Source of the DNA: Symbiodinium kawagutii
Lineage: Eukaryota; Sar; Dinophyceae; Suessiales; Symbiodiniaceae
Assembly (NCBI GenBank): GCA_009767595.1
Contig: VSDK01002018.1
Location: 34,218 to 98,217 of the forward strand
DNA length: 64,000 nucleotides
Direction: 5' to 3'
Below, one piece after another: positions 52,146 through 61,237 of this stretch. The notes under the pieces are model-generated. The model did no database searches. It was given only the letters and a program-made list of their open reading frames with translations, and was not told the DNA's origin. Position 1 is the stretch's first letter. Every line of letters starts with the position of its first letter. Position numbers and translations under genes: made by a program.

Positions 52146-55100
52146 ATGGAAGAGGGTGTAAGGTTGAGTAATGAAATTTTATGTCAAAATCAAACACTAC
52201 AACCACAACTTCAACCACAACAACCTCATTCAAAAAATGCCCCAGAAAAAACACTTAAAGAAACACTAACTAATAATAATATAGACTATACTATAATGGA
52301 CACTTCTCAGCAGAATGTATTAGATTATCTTTTATCAACTGAAATGGGTGAGATTAACAGAAAGAAACTTAAAATAGGTGAAAAGTCATACAACTTTGAT
52401 AGAAACAAACCTTTAACAAAAACACTTACAACCAAATTCAACAAAATCAGGCAAACAATGGAATACAAAAAATTTGAACTGAAAGAAAAGAGAGACAAGA
52501 AATGGGTAAGCCTTGACAAGAACAAAGCACTGACTGGAATTCAAAAAAGATACAAGGCAACAATCACTGATGAACAGTCAGCATTCAAAAATTACACTAC
52601 ATCTTATGCCATCAGTGATATTAAAGTCAAAGGCGTTAAAGCACTGCAATATCTAAAATATCAAGACTACCGATTGAAAGAATACCTCAAAAAACATAAA
52701 GGCTTAAAAGTCATACTACAAACTTTCAGCAACTTCAAGAACAAGAAGACAGATGAAATTGTAAGAAGAGAAATTAAAAGTAGAAGATACGAAATAACCA
52801 ACGAAGATGACATACCAAATGTTCTAAATCAAATGGCATCTGACATAGAACATCAAGCAGAAGTGTTAGAAGTGTCTGAAAGTGGATTAGTCTTAACCCA
52901 AATGGATAAGTTGAAATTCAATTTAGATAAATACAACCCGACACGCGGTGGTAAATTTATACCATTACCTAAATGGGTGTCAGACAAGAAAGCGTGTATT
53001 AACATCCAAAACGAAGACACTAAGTGCTTCATGTATTGTATCCAGTGCGGTGTATGTAAAGTGTATGAGAAAGACCATCCCAACAGACTGTATAGATACA
53101 AAAAATTGAATGATGAATTAAACTGGAAGAATGTAAATTTTCCAACATCCAATGTTGATATAGACACCTTTGAAGAAAACAACCGTGGAAAAGTATCAGT
53201 CAATGTATATTTTTTAGACCCCGAAGAAGGTAAGCAATCAATATTGTTGTATAGAAAGACTAAAAATGAAAGAGCAACTCATCAGATTAGCCTATTGAAA
53301 CTGGAAGATGGAGATGATTACCACTATGTATATATTAAAGATTACAACAGACTGATGGGAAGTCAGACCAACAAACACAGAGAAAAATTGCATCATTGCT
53401 TTCACTGTCGCCACGGCTTTCAAACACAAAAACTTTTAGATGAGCATAATTCAAAGGGATGTATGGCAGTTGAAGGACAACAGATTGAAATGCCTACCCC
53501 TGATGACATAATGGTCTTCAAAAACCATTATAAGAAACTAAAAGCACCTTTTGTAATATATGCTGACTTTGAATGCTTAACCACTAAAACCGGAACAGTT
53601 TCAACAAAAGAACTTAAAACAGATAAATATCAACATCATAGACCTTGCGGTTTTATGATTAACTTAGTCAGTGCCATTGATGGCTCATCCGAACCTTTCC
53701 TGTATAGAGGAGAGGATTGTATGGATGTATTTGTTAAGAAGATGATTGAAGTCAAAAATAAGATAATGGATAGGATGAAAGAAAACAAGGATATGATTTT
53801 CAATAACAACAACCAAATTGACTTTAACAATGCGACTCATTGCTTCATTTGTGGTAAAGCATTCCAGCAAGGAGACAGAAAAGTTAGAGACCATTGCCAC
53901 TTTACAGGCAAGTATAGGGGGTGCGCACACGATGATTGTAATCTACAATTTTCAATGAGGTATTACAAAATCCCAGTGTTCCTTCATAACTTGAAGAACT
54001 ATGACAGCCATCTAATCATTGAGAGGGCTAATGAACTGTCAGAGAGAGCGAAGATAGATGTAATAGCGCTTAACAGTGAAAAGTTCATAACATTTGCTTT
54101 TAAAAATCTTTGCTTTAAAGATAGTTTTAGTTTCTTATCGTCATCCTTAGATAAGTTAGTTAAATTAAGTAAATATGAAGAGGGAAAGAAGAAACCAAAC
54201 TGGCAAAATAATTTTAAATTCAGTAAAAGAAACCCCTATGTGAGTAATGATGAGGATTTAGACTTACTGACTGATAAAGGTGTATATCCTTATGACTACT
54301 TTACTTCATTTGATAAATTCAGAGAAAGGCAACTACCACCAAAAGATAAGTTTTATAGTAATCTTACTGAAACTAATATTGAAGATGATGAATATGAAAG
54401 GGCACTTAATATATGGGAACACTTCGGAATTAGAAACCTTGGTCAGTATCACGACTTGCATTTAAGAACCGATGTTTTATTACTGACTGATGTCTTTGAA
54501 AATTTCAGGGACTTGTGTTTAGAGTATTACGGTTTAGACCCCGCTCATTACTTCACCCTTCCTAACTTTGCTTGGGATGCTATGTTGTTAAAAACTGGCG
54601 TTGAGATAGACCCATTAACTGACCAATCAATGTATGAGTTGATTGAAAAGGTTCTGCGGGGTGGAATGTGTCAGGTAAGTCATAAGGAAGCAAAAGCAAA
54701 TAATAAGTATATGGGTGAAGATTATGATAAAGAAAAACCATCTAACTATATCAACTATTTAGACGCCAATAATCTTTATGGACTGGCAATGTCAATGAAA
54801 CTGCCCATAGGAGAATTGAAATGGATTAAGAAGATACTGACAGAAAAAAAGATAATGGAATGGAATGAGAACGATGATTACGCATACATCTTAGAAGTGG
54901 ATTTAGAATATCCAAAGGAGATACACGACGAACAGTCAGATTATCCATTAGCACCTGAGAACATGAAGGTAGAAGAAAAGTTATTATCAAACCATCAAAG
55001 GGAATTACACAGACACTACTACAACGGAAAGGAGGCAAAAGATGAAAAGCAACCTAAGTTAATCCTGAACCAACAGAACAAAGCAAACTATGTAGTCCAT

Positions 55101-56011
55101 ATAAAAGCATTACAGTTTTATCTTCAAAAAGGTATGAAGTTAGTAAAAGTCCATAAAGGAGTAAAGTTTCAACAGAGGCAATGGTTGAAACCGTGGATAG
55201 ACTTCAACACAGAGAAGAGAAAGGAAGCATGTTTAAGTTAATGAACAATGCTGTTTATGGCAAAACGATGGAGAATGTAAGAAATCACATTGACTTTGAA
55301 CTTGTATCATCCCAAGAAAGGATACAGAAATGCATTAACAATCCTAATTATAAAGGATGCCACATTATAAATGAAGAACTGGCAGGAGTAGAGAAGACAA
55401 AAACCAAATTGAGGTTAGATAAGCCAATTTACTTAGGGATGTCCATCTTAGACCTGAGTAAGGTGCATATGTATAGTTTCTACTATGATGTTCTTAAAGA
55501 TAAGTATAAGGATGATGTTAGATTAATATACACTGACACCGACAGTTATGTTATACAGACCTTCACTGATGACATCTATGAAGATTGGAAACAAATCAAA
55601 GAGTATATGGATTTTAGTGGATATGATAAAAATCATCCTTGCTATGATGTTTCTAATAAAAAAGTCCTTGGCAAATTTAAAGATGAAATGGATGGAAAAA
55701 TCATAACAATTTTTATAGCATTGAGACCTAAGATGTATTGTCTAAAAATTTTCAATGAAAAGAAGGAAGAAAAGAAAGCAAAGGGTGTTCCAAAATTAAA
55801 AGTGAAAAGAGACTTAGATATGAAAGACTATGAAGCAACACTACATGACCACATACCAAAGAATGTAAATTTCAATGCCATTAGGAGTAAGAACCATCAA
55901 ATCTATTCAATCAACCAATCAAAGGTAGGACTAACATCATACGACAACAAAAGGTATTGGATGAATGATACTGACAGTGTTCCTTATGGGCATTATTCAT
56001 TATCAAACTAA
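52146..56011 (+). CDS. Protein-primed type B DNA polymerase, frameshifted
   Basis: Replicative polymerase of the DNA_pol_B_2 family used by Polintons and PLVs. The first frame (52,146-55,241, 1,031 codons) has a zinc-finger-like HHCFHCRHGFQTQKLLDEH (about residue 415), ExoI YADFEC (about 472), an endonuclease VII-like Zn segment HCFICGK ... RDHCHFTGKYRGCAHDDCN (about 561-600), ExoII FLHNLKNYDSH (about 611), ExoIII-like YHDLHLRTDVLLLTD (about 765) and motif A YLDANNLYGLAMS (about 872). The second frame (55,181-56,011) has motif B KLMNNAVYGKTMEN and motif C IYTDTDSYV. The frames differ by one base between about 55,220 and 55,240, so motif A is separated from B and C. About 1,290 residues in all, normal for the family. 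Confidence 0.9.
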
Positions 56012-56012
56012 T

Positions 56013-56040
56013 TGATGATAATAAAAAAACATTATTATCA
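56013..56040. terminator. Hairpin between converging genes
   Basis: TGATGATAAT, A-rich loop, ATTATTATCA, 2 nt after the polymerase stop and 9 nt before the next (minus) stop. It may act as a shared 3' end signal. Confidence 0.4.
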
Positions 56041-56048
56041 TTAATTAT

Positions 56049-56909
56049 TTACTTCTTCTTTTTTGGATTGTTGTCCCTCTTTCTTGGATAACCGCCTTGT
56101 GGTGTGCTACTTCTTGACCTTGATGCCCCCCTTCTTATCAGTCTTTCACCTAAATCATCATCAGGCTCATACTCACTATCATCCCTGCTTCTACTTCTAC
56201 CCCTTCTAAACGGGTCTTGGTGAGATGAACTTGCAGGATTATAATCATCATCATCTTCTTCTCCATCATCCCTGCTTCTACTTCTTCCTCTTCTATTCAG
56301 GTCTTGATTAGTAGCCGGCGCTACTTGTGGAGCTACTTCTTCTTCTTCCACTTCTTCCTCTTCGTCTGATGGTTCTTGATGTGCCGACAGTATTAGTTCT
56401 GAAAGGAAATCTGCCACATTCATTGTGGTATTCAATGCTCCTGATGCTAAATTCAAAGATTGAAGCATTACATTGCCTGTCATTTCTGCAAGCCGTAATC
56501 CTTTTGTTACAATTCCTGAACTGTCTGAACCGTTACTGCTTTCACTGTCGCTTCTTCTTCTGTTTTTTCTGATTACTTCAAATGTATTAACCTGTTGTTC
56601 AAAATCTCCTCTTAACTTCTCTTCGCTTTTCAACTTATTAGACTTGCCCTGTAAGATGTATTTGTAGTCTATCTTGTGTAAATCATCTAATGTATCAGTT
56701 GCTTTATCTTCCATGTCTTTATTATGAGTTTGAGTGCTTTTATTTTTTATGTTAGGGTATTGAGTTGCTTTGTTTTTATACTCCTTAACTTGTGGTATGA
56801 ACAAATCATCCTCTGGTATATTATCTAAGTGTGAATATTTAAGGTAATGAAGCATGTCATCCTCATTGTCTCTTTTTATTCTTTTCAATTTATTTTTAAC
56901 CAAAATCAT
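56049..56909 (-). CDS. Unknown basic/acidic protein with RS repeats, 286 aa
   Basis: Not recognised. N-terminal third is Lys/Asp-rich with repeated KATQ, KSTQT, KATDT. Residues about 140-185 are a hydrophobic-amphipathic stretch. The rest is an acidic run (EEEEVEEEEV) and repeated RRGRSRSRDD blocks ending PRKRDNNPKKKK. The layout suggests a nucleic-acid-binding virion or packaging protein (inference). It is first in a run of minus-strand genes leading to the capsid gene. TCTA lies 14 nt before ATG. Confidence 0.5.
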   Translation of the reverse strand: MILVKNKLKRIKRDNEDDMLHYLKYSHLDNIPEDDLFIPQVKEYKNKATQYPNIKNKSTQTHNKDMEDKATDTLDDLHKIDYKYILQGKSNKLKSEEKLRGDFEQQVNTFEVIRKNRRRSDSESSNGSDSSGIVTKGLRLAEMTGNVMLQSLNLASGALNTTMNVADFLSELILSAHQEPSDEEEEVEEEEVAPQVAPATNQDLNRRGRSRSRDDGEEDDDDYNPASSSHQDPFRRGRSRSRDDSEYEPDDDLGERLIRRGASRSRSSTPQGGYPRKRDNNPKKKK

Positions 56910-56923
56910 TAATATTAATTAAG

Positions 56924-56927
56924 TAGA
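56924..56927 (-). promoter_or_regulatory. TCTA motif, late-type promoter
   Basis: TCTA sits in the loop of an inverted repeat (TTAATATTAAT arms), 14 nt before the ATG at 56,909. Confidence 0.6.
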
Positions 56928-56951
56928 AAATTAATATTAATAATTTATTTA

Positions 56952-57875
56952 TTAATCTTTGCTCCCTCTGGGTTTATTTTTGTTTCTGTATTCTTTGATT
57001 TTACTTGCCAGTGCTTCGGTTGATAAATGTTTCTCCCATTGTCCTTGTTGTATAAGTTCATCTGCTAAACTGATATAATATTGTTTTTGTGTTATGCCCT
57101 TTCCTTTTCCTTTCTTCTTCATATTTTCAAGGGAATACTCAGGGTCATCCACATCAATGCCTCTCAGAAATAATTGTATTTTTAATGCCTCTGTGGTTAA
57201 TTTCTTTATCTTTTTGGAATAGTTTATTTCAATATCATCATCAGAAGATACAGCACCTTCTTCATTATCCGAGCCTATGTGTATGACTTCTGGTTTTGGG
57301 TCTATTGTCGGTGTTGCTGGTGCTGTTTTTGGTGTTGCTTGTGGATTAGTTCTATTGCTACTTGTTCTGCTTAATGCGCTTCCTACTCCACTAACTAAGC
57401 CACCTATTACAGAAGATGCACTCCTTGTCAAAAAGTTTCCTTGTCTATGTGCTTCTCCTGTTTGTTGCTGACGTTCTGTTGTTCTTCTTTGTGCCTCTTC
57501 TAACTCGGCCTGTATTGAAACCTCATTCATATTAGTGTCTTGTTGAACTTCTGCATCTGGCTGTGTGGTTGTCTCTCTCCTTTGCTGTTGTAGCCTTGCT
57601 ATGCTGTATGTCCCTCCTAAGTTTTGCCTCATCAACAGCTCTCTCATTTGTCTTCCTTGTATTCTCAGCTGTTGTTCCTTCAACAGTTCTAAATGGTCAA
57701 GTCCATCAAAAAAACTACCTTCTGGACTTGCTTTGAATCTGGTTGCTGTCCTGTCAGGTAATTGGCCTGTCAATGCTTCATTTTCATGTATTAGGTTTGC
57801 TATTTCATCATAAGTGGGTCGCCTCTTCAATCCATATTTTGAATAAGGATTTACATTCTCTAATACCGCGGTCAT
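56952..57875 (-). CDS. Unknown structural-type protein, 307 aa
   Basis: Not identified. The N-terminal segment YSKYGLKRRPTYDEIANLIH, LPDRTATRFKASPEGSFFDG and LDHLELLKEQQLRIQ is well ordered and looks conserved. It is followed by a Gln/Arg-rich coiled coil, a Gly-Ser hydrophobic patch (SVIGGLVSGVGSAL, about 155-170), a Pro/Thr linker and a SAP-like C-terminal helix region (LTTEALKIQLFLRGIDVDD). Probably a virion protein, from its place among late-type genes. TCTA 15 nt before ATG. Confidence 0.5.
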   Translation of the reverse strand: MTAVLENVNPYSKYGLKRRPTYDEIANLIHENEALTGQLPDRTATRFKASPEGSFFDGLDHLELLKEQQLRIQGRQMRELLMRQNLGGTYSIARLQQQRRETTTQPDAEVQQDTNMNEVSIQAELEEAQRRTTERQQQTGEAHRQGNFLTRSASSVIGGLVSGVGSALSRTSSNRTNPQATPKTAPATPTIDPKPEVIHIGSDNEEGAVSSDDDIEINYSKKIKKLTTEALKIQLFLRGIDVDDPEYSLENMKKKGKGKGITQKQYYISLADELIQQGQWEKHLSTEALASKIKEYRNKNKPRGSKD

Positions 57876-58179
57876 TAATATAATATTATATAGAAAAATA
57901 ATATTATATTATTTAAAATTTAAATAAACTTCTGTATCCTTGCAATCTATTTTCTAAATCTTCTTTGAGGTAATTGGCCTGTCAATGCTTCATTTTCATG
58001 TATTAGGTTTGCTATTTCATCATAAGTGGGTCGCCTCTTCAATCCGTATTTTGAATAAGGATTTACATTCTCTAATACCGCGGTCATTAATATAATATTA
58101 TATAGAAAAATAATATTATATTATTTAAAATTTAAATAAACTTCTGTATCCTTGCAATCTATTTTCTAAATCTTCTTTG
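57756..58179. repeat. 212 bp tandem duplication
   Basis: 57,756-57,967 repeated at 57,968-58,179 with one difference (A at 57,834, G at 58,046). It carries the 5' end and promoter of the 307-aa gene and the 3' end of the 106-aa gene; the extra 5' fragment (57,968-58,087) is a dead gene start. Confidence 0.95.
57891..57894 (-). promoter_or_regulatory. TCTA motif, late-type promoter
   Basis: TCTA between TAATATTAT arms of an inverted repeat, 15 nt before ATG 57,875. A second copy at 58,103-58,106 comes from the 212 bp duplication. Confidence 0.6.
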
Positions 58180-58445
58180 GTGCTGTATGGTAAATTAGGA
58201 CGCTCTAATTCCTTTTTGATTTTATCCACCTCACCCTGAAAGTTTGCCCTGTTGTTGCTTTCTATCATGTCCTTTCTTAGGCTTGTCATGGCTTCTTTAC
58301 TGTTCCTTAACTTTAATTGATGGTGTAGGTGTTCTAAATATTTTGTGTCCTGATACGTAAATGGATTGAAACTTAATACTGATTTATGTAGATGATGTCT
58401 CTTTGGTAGCGCTGACTTCTTGTTATGACTTTGGTATTTGAACAT
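58125..58445 (-). CDS. Small basic helical protein, 106 aa
   Basis: Not recognised. His/Lys-rich N-terminus (SHNKKSALPKRHHLHKS), then helical and charged (LEHLHHQLKLRNSKEA ... VDKIKKELERP ... KEDLENRLQGY). Complete 3' end thanks to the tandem copy. TCTA 18 nt before ATG. Confidence 0.5.
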   Translation of the reverse strand: MFKYQSHNKKSALPKRHHLHKSVLSFNPFTYQDTKYLEHLHHQLKLRNSKEAMTSLRKDMIESNNRANFQGEVDKIKKELERPNLPYSTKEDLENRLQGYRSLFKF

Positions 58446-58463
58446 TGTTAATATAATTTAAAT

Positions 58464-58467
58464 TAGA
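58464..58467 (-). promoter_or_regulatory. TCTA motif, late-type promoter
   Basis: TTTATCTAATTTAAATTATA, 18 nt before ATG 58,445, inside an AT inverted repeat. Confidence 0.55.
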
Positions 58468-58492
58468 TAAATTATATTAATAATTCCATATT

Positions 58493-60053
58493 TCAATAAA
58501 AAACCACAGCCCCGCTTTCTCTCAATTCCAGAACAGACTCAGATATTAAATGACAAAAGATTTCAGTGATTTCCTCACCAGCTGGTAATGTTCCGCCTTC
58601 TGTCGGTTTGATTTTGAAGTTAGTTATTCCCGACATTTTTGAATTATAGCCTGTAAAATTCACATCAGCCATCTTCTCAAATGACATACCGATGATGAAT
58701 TTATTCTCTCTGTATTGTTTATAACTGAAACTTAGACTGTCTTGATTCTCATTCATGTAGTGTATGGCACGACGCAAGTAATAAAATGTTTCTGCTAATG
58801 ATTGTGCTTCAAACTCAGGATATTTTTGACTGTTAGATAATTGAATTTGCCATGATAAAATTTTTTGACCATGCTTGGAAGCCTTCACCTTGTAGTGCAT
58901 CAGTGTCTGCATTTCCACTGTTGTTGATGCGTTTGTTAATCATAGGATTGTAGAAATAATTGAAACGCTTGAATACATAGTTGTCTGGTAAATACCTTGC
59001 ATCAAAAGTGCCTGTTCTTGGGCTTCTGTATAATGTAATGAATGCACCAGTCAGCTTGGATGATGACTTCACAATGTTCATGTTAATCTCACCTGTGGCA
59101 TTGAAACTCTGCGTAATTGTGTGATACATTGGGAAGACTAACTTTAAGGACTGTCCATCTAACAAATGTTTTACGATGTTGTTATTGACAGTGTTGTCTA
59201 ATTGTATGACCTCTGCACGAATGAATACATTGTTAAGCTGCCATGATGTAGAAGTATCACCATCCCTGAAATAGTAACCTTCTTTGTCGGTTTGCCCTGC
59301 TCCACCTGTTCCCTGTGGCACTACAATAGGTTCATTGCCATCTGATACAATCTGAAATTGCAACTCTAAGGGCGCATACCGCAAAGGAATGTAATAGTTA
59401 GAATTCAACAAGCCACAGCATGGCTTATGACTTAGTCTTACCTTACCATTAGCACCAGCAATGCCGGTCAATGAGTGCCTTGTGTATCTCTTATCTACTC
59501 TACCCCATTCATTATGGTCGCCTGTTGTGAAAACACTAACTACACCTGCACCGTCAGTATCTCCTGTGGTATGTGGTTGTAAGAAGACATCAAGACCATT
59601 GGCATAGTCATGAAAATCAGCATCCCACCTTGGATTAGCACCGCTTTCAATATCATCCATGTCCCTGACATTCTTAGGCTTCAAGCACTCATACAGCTCA
59701 CAATGCCTATTGTATTCAGTGATGTCTTGGACTTGTTGCCCTGCTACATTCAGCATATACCTTTGGAAGAAACCATGTAATCCTGTCAGTGGCCTTAGGA
59801 AATGGCCTTGGTTGCCATCTGTATTCTGTAAAGTGGCGAAGACCCTGATAGAACTCAAATCAATGTAGTTGTTGTCATCCGCTGACAGGTTGAACCTTAT
59901 GTTTTTATTTCCTTGATTGGGGGCATATACATTAGAACCTGAGGGGAAGAAATTGACAAAGCGTCGGGATGTGATATACTGGCTGGTCTCTGGTAATCCG
60001 AAGTTAAGTTGGTTAATCATTTGGTCAGAACTCTCACTGATAATATTATCCAT
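58493..60053 (-). CDS. Double-jelly-roll major capsid protein, frameshifted
   Basis: PLV/Polinton-type capsid protein forming the icosahedral shell. The first frame (60,053 to about 58,860) begins with a short helix, then FPSGSNVYAPNQGNKNIRFN, IDLSSIRVFATLQNTDG, GLHGFFQRYMLNVAGQQVQD (an internal FFxRxxL segment typical of these capsids), and later INMNIVKSSSKLTGAFITLY. The second frame (to 58,493) continues LSWQIQLSNSQKYPEFEAQS, FYYLRRAI and a Ser/Gly-rich C-terminal jelly-roll part. The frames are offset by one base at an A6 run near 58,859-58,864. Total about 519 residues, normal for the family. Late-type promoter shared with the penton-like gene. Confidence 0.8.
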
Positions 60054-60070
60054 AACTTATATGATTAATT

Positions 60071-60074
60071 TAGA
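60071..60074 (-). promoter_or_regulatory. Late-type promoter of capsid gene
   Basis: AATCTAAATTAATCATATAA, exactly 17 nt from TCTA to ATG. The same 20 nt with the same spacing precede the penton-like gene at 61,238. Confidence 0.75.
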
Positions 60075-60091
60075 TTATTTTTTATGATTTT

Positions 60092-60289
60092 TTATTTGTA
60101 TATTATTTTTACATTAGTATTATTTGATTGAACATTTGCTATATTATTATTTTTCTCTTCCACCAGTAATTTTATTGCTTCATACTCTTTTGGTGGCTCG
60201 TTCATTTCCTTCATCGCCTTGCCATATTGGTTTCTGCCTTTGAAAAGTGTTGGTTCTTGTTTGTTATGTTGTATCTTCCGGTTTAACAT
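60092..60289 (-). CDS. Small protein, 65 aa
   Basis: MLNRKIQHNKQEPTLFKGRN then KAMKEMNEPPKEYEAIKLL; charged, helical, no membrane segment. ATG 60,289 is preferred over 60,307 because it leaves the AT-rich leader with TCTA intact. Unknown. Confidence 0.4.
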   Translation of the reverse strand: MLNRKIQHNKQEPTLFKGRNQYGKAMKEMNEPPKEYEAIKLLVEEKNNNIANVQSNNTNVKIIYK

Positions 60290-60308
60290 TATTAATATTA
60301 TTATCATT

Positions 60309-60312
60309 TAGA
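60309..60312 (-). promoter_or_regulatory. TCTA motif, late-type promoter
   Basis: AAATCTAAATGATAATAATA, 19 nt before ATG 60,289. Confidence 0.55.
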
Positions 60313-60317
60313 TTTAA

Positions 60318-61184
60318 TTATGCCACACTGTGATTAGGATTAAAGCCATTGCTTATACTCGTTGAAGGATTTATGGCAGTTCTCCCATTCCCTTCAAAAT
60401 TGATATATGAATGCGACATCAAAGGGTTCATTTCTTTTAAATCACTGGTTTCTGCATAGCCATCCAATATGCTTATAACATCAGTGGGGTTTCTGTAATC
60501 AAGGCGTTTAGGATTTTGCTTTCCTTTTCTTTTCCATTTGATTGTAGGTGTGGCGTAAGTTGTGGTGTTAAACCTCTTAGGTTGTTCCTCATTGATTTTA
60601 TTTACAACAGCACTGGCCAAGCTGTGACCAACCAGCCTACTGACTTCTGGGCTTTCATTTATTTGTTTCATTGCGTCCCTGTATTTTTCTGTGTGATGTG
60701 CATTTCGTGTAGGCAATAATAATAAATCATCCATTATGTCTCTGGTGATTGAACCATCCTTGCCTCCTGTGCCTGATATGTAAAGTGTCTTGCCTGTTTT
60801 ATACATTCCTGAGGGTGATGAATAAGCATTCCATAATCCACGACGGTCTTCAATGGCTTCCTTGTTTCCTACATTCTTTTCCTCTGCATATAGTGTCCTG
60901 TGTTGTCTAAAATGCTCATTCAAATTCCTGGTAAAGTCATTCATTCTATCATTCCAGTCTTTGTTCTTCTTTGCGTGGTCATCTATGATGTAGTCTTTGC
61001 CTTGCCTCATCAATTCACTAAAACCAGCCTTACCTAAGTCTTTGCCAAGTCTTGCTATTTCATCTCTGGTTAAGATGTCTTCAATCCTTTCGCCTTGCAT
61101 TATTCTTCTTAGGGCATCTCTGCCAAACTGACGACCCATTTGTGCCAATGCTGTTCTACCTGCTCCTGCTATAACACCAATCAT
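60318..61184 (-). CDS. Lipase-like virion protein (putative), 288 aa
   Basis: N-terminus is Gly/Ala-rich and amphipathic (MIGVIAGAGRTALAQMGRQF). The middle has TLYISGTGGKDGS, then about residue 185 RLVGHSLASAVVNKI, where GHSLA fits the G-x-S-x-A/G nucleophile elbow of alpha/beta-hydrolase lipases, and further on YATPTI. The C-terminal part is Ser/Asn-rich. Family knowledge: lipase-like proteins occur among PLV virion genes. Inference: acts on host membrane during particle entry or release. It is divergent with the penton-like gene, sharing a palindromic promoter. Confidence 0.55.
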   Translation of the reverse strand: MIGVIAGAGRTALAQMGRQFGRDALRRIMQGERIEDILTRDEIARLGKDLGKAGFSELMRQGKDYIIDDHAKKNKDWNDRMNDFTRNLNEHFRQHRTLYAEEKNVGNKEAIEDRRGLWNAYSSPSGMYKTGKTLYISGTGGKDGSITRDIMDDLLLLPTRNAHHTEKYRDAMKQINESPEVSRLVGHSLASAVVNKINEEQPKRFNTTTYATPTIKWKRKGKQNPKRLDYRNPTDVISILDGYAETSDLKEMNPLMSHSYINFEGNGRTAINPSTSISNGFNPNHSVA

Positions 61185-61196
61185 TAATATTTATTA

Positions 61197-61222
61197 TTTA
61201 GATTTTAATAATAAAATCTAAA
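61197..61222. promoter_or_regulatory. Divergent palindromic late promoter
   Basis: A near-perfect palindrome with arms TTTAGATTTTA and TAAAATCTAAA. It carries one TCTA for each direction: 61,199-61,202 (minus, 14 nt from ATG 61,184) and 61,217-61,220 (plus, 17 nt from ATG 61,238). Confidence 0.65.
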
Positions 61223-61237
61223 TTAATCATATAATTG

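Larger units (their letters stand above)
50493..52619. repeat. 2,127 bp direct repeat, copy 2
   Basis: See copy 1 (45,642-47,768). This copy continues into the full polymerase. Confidence 0.95.
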
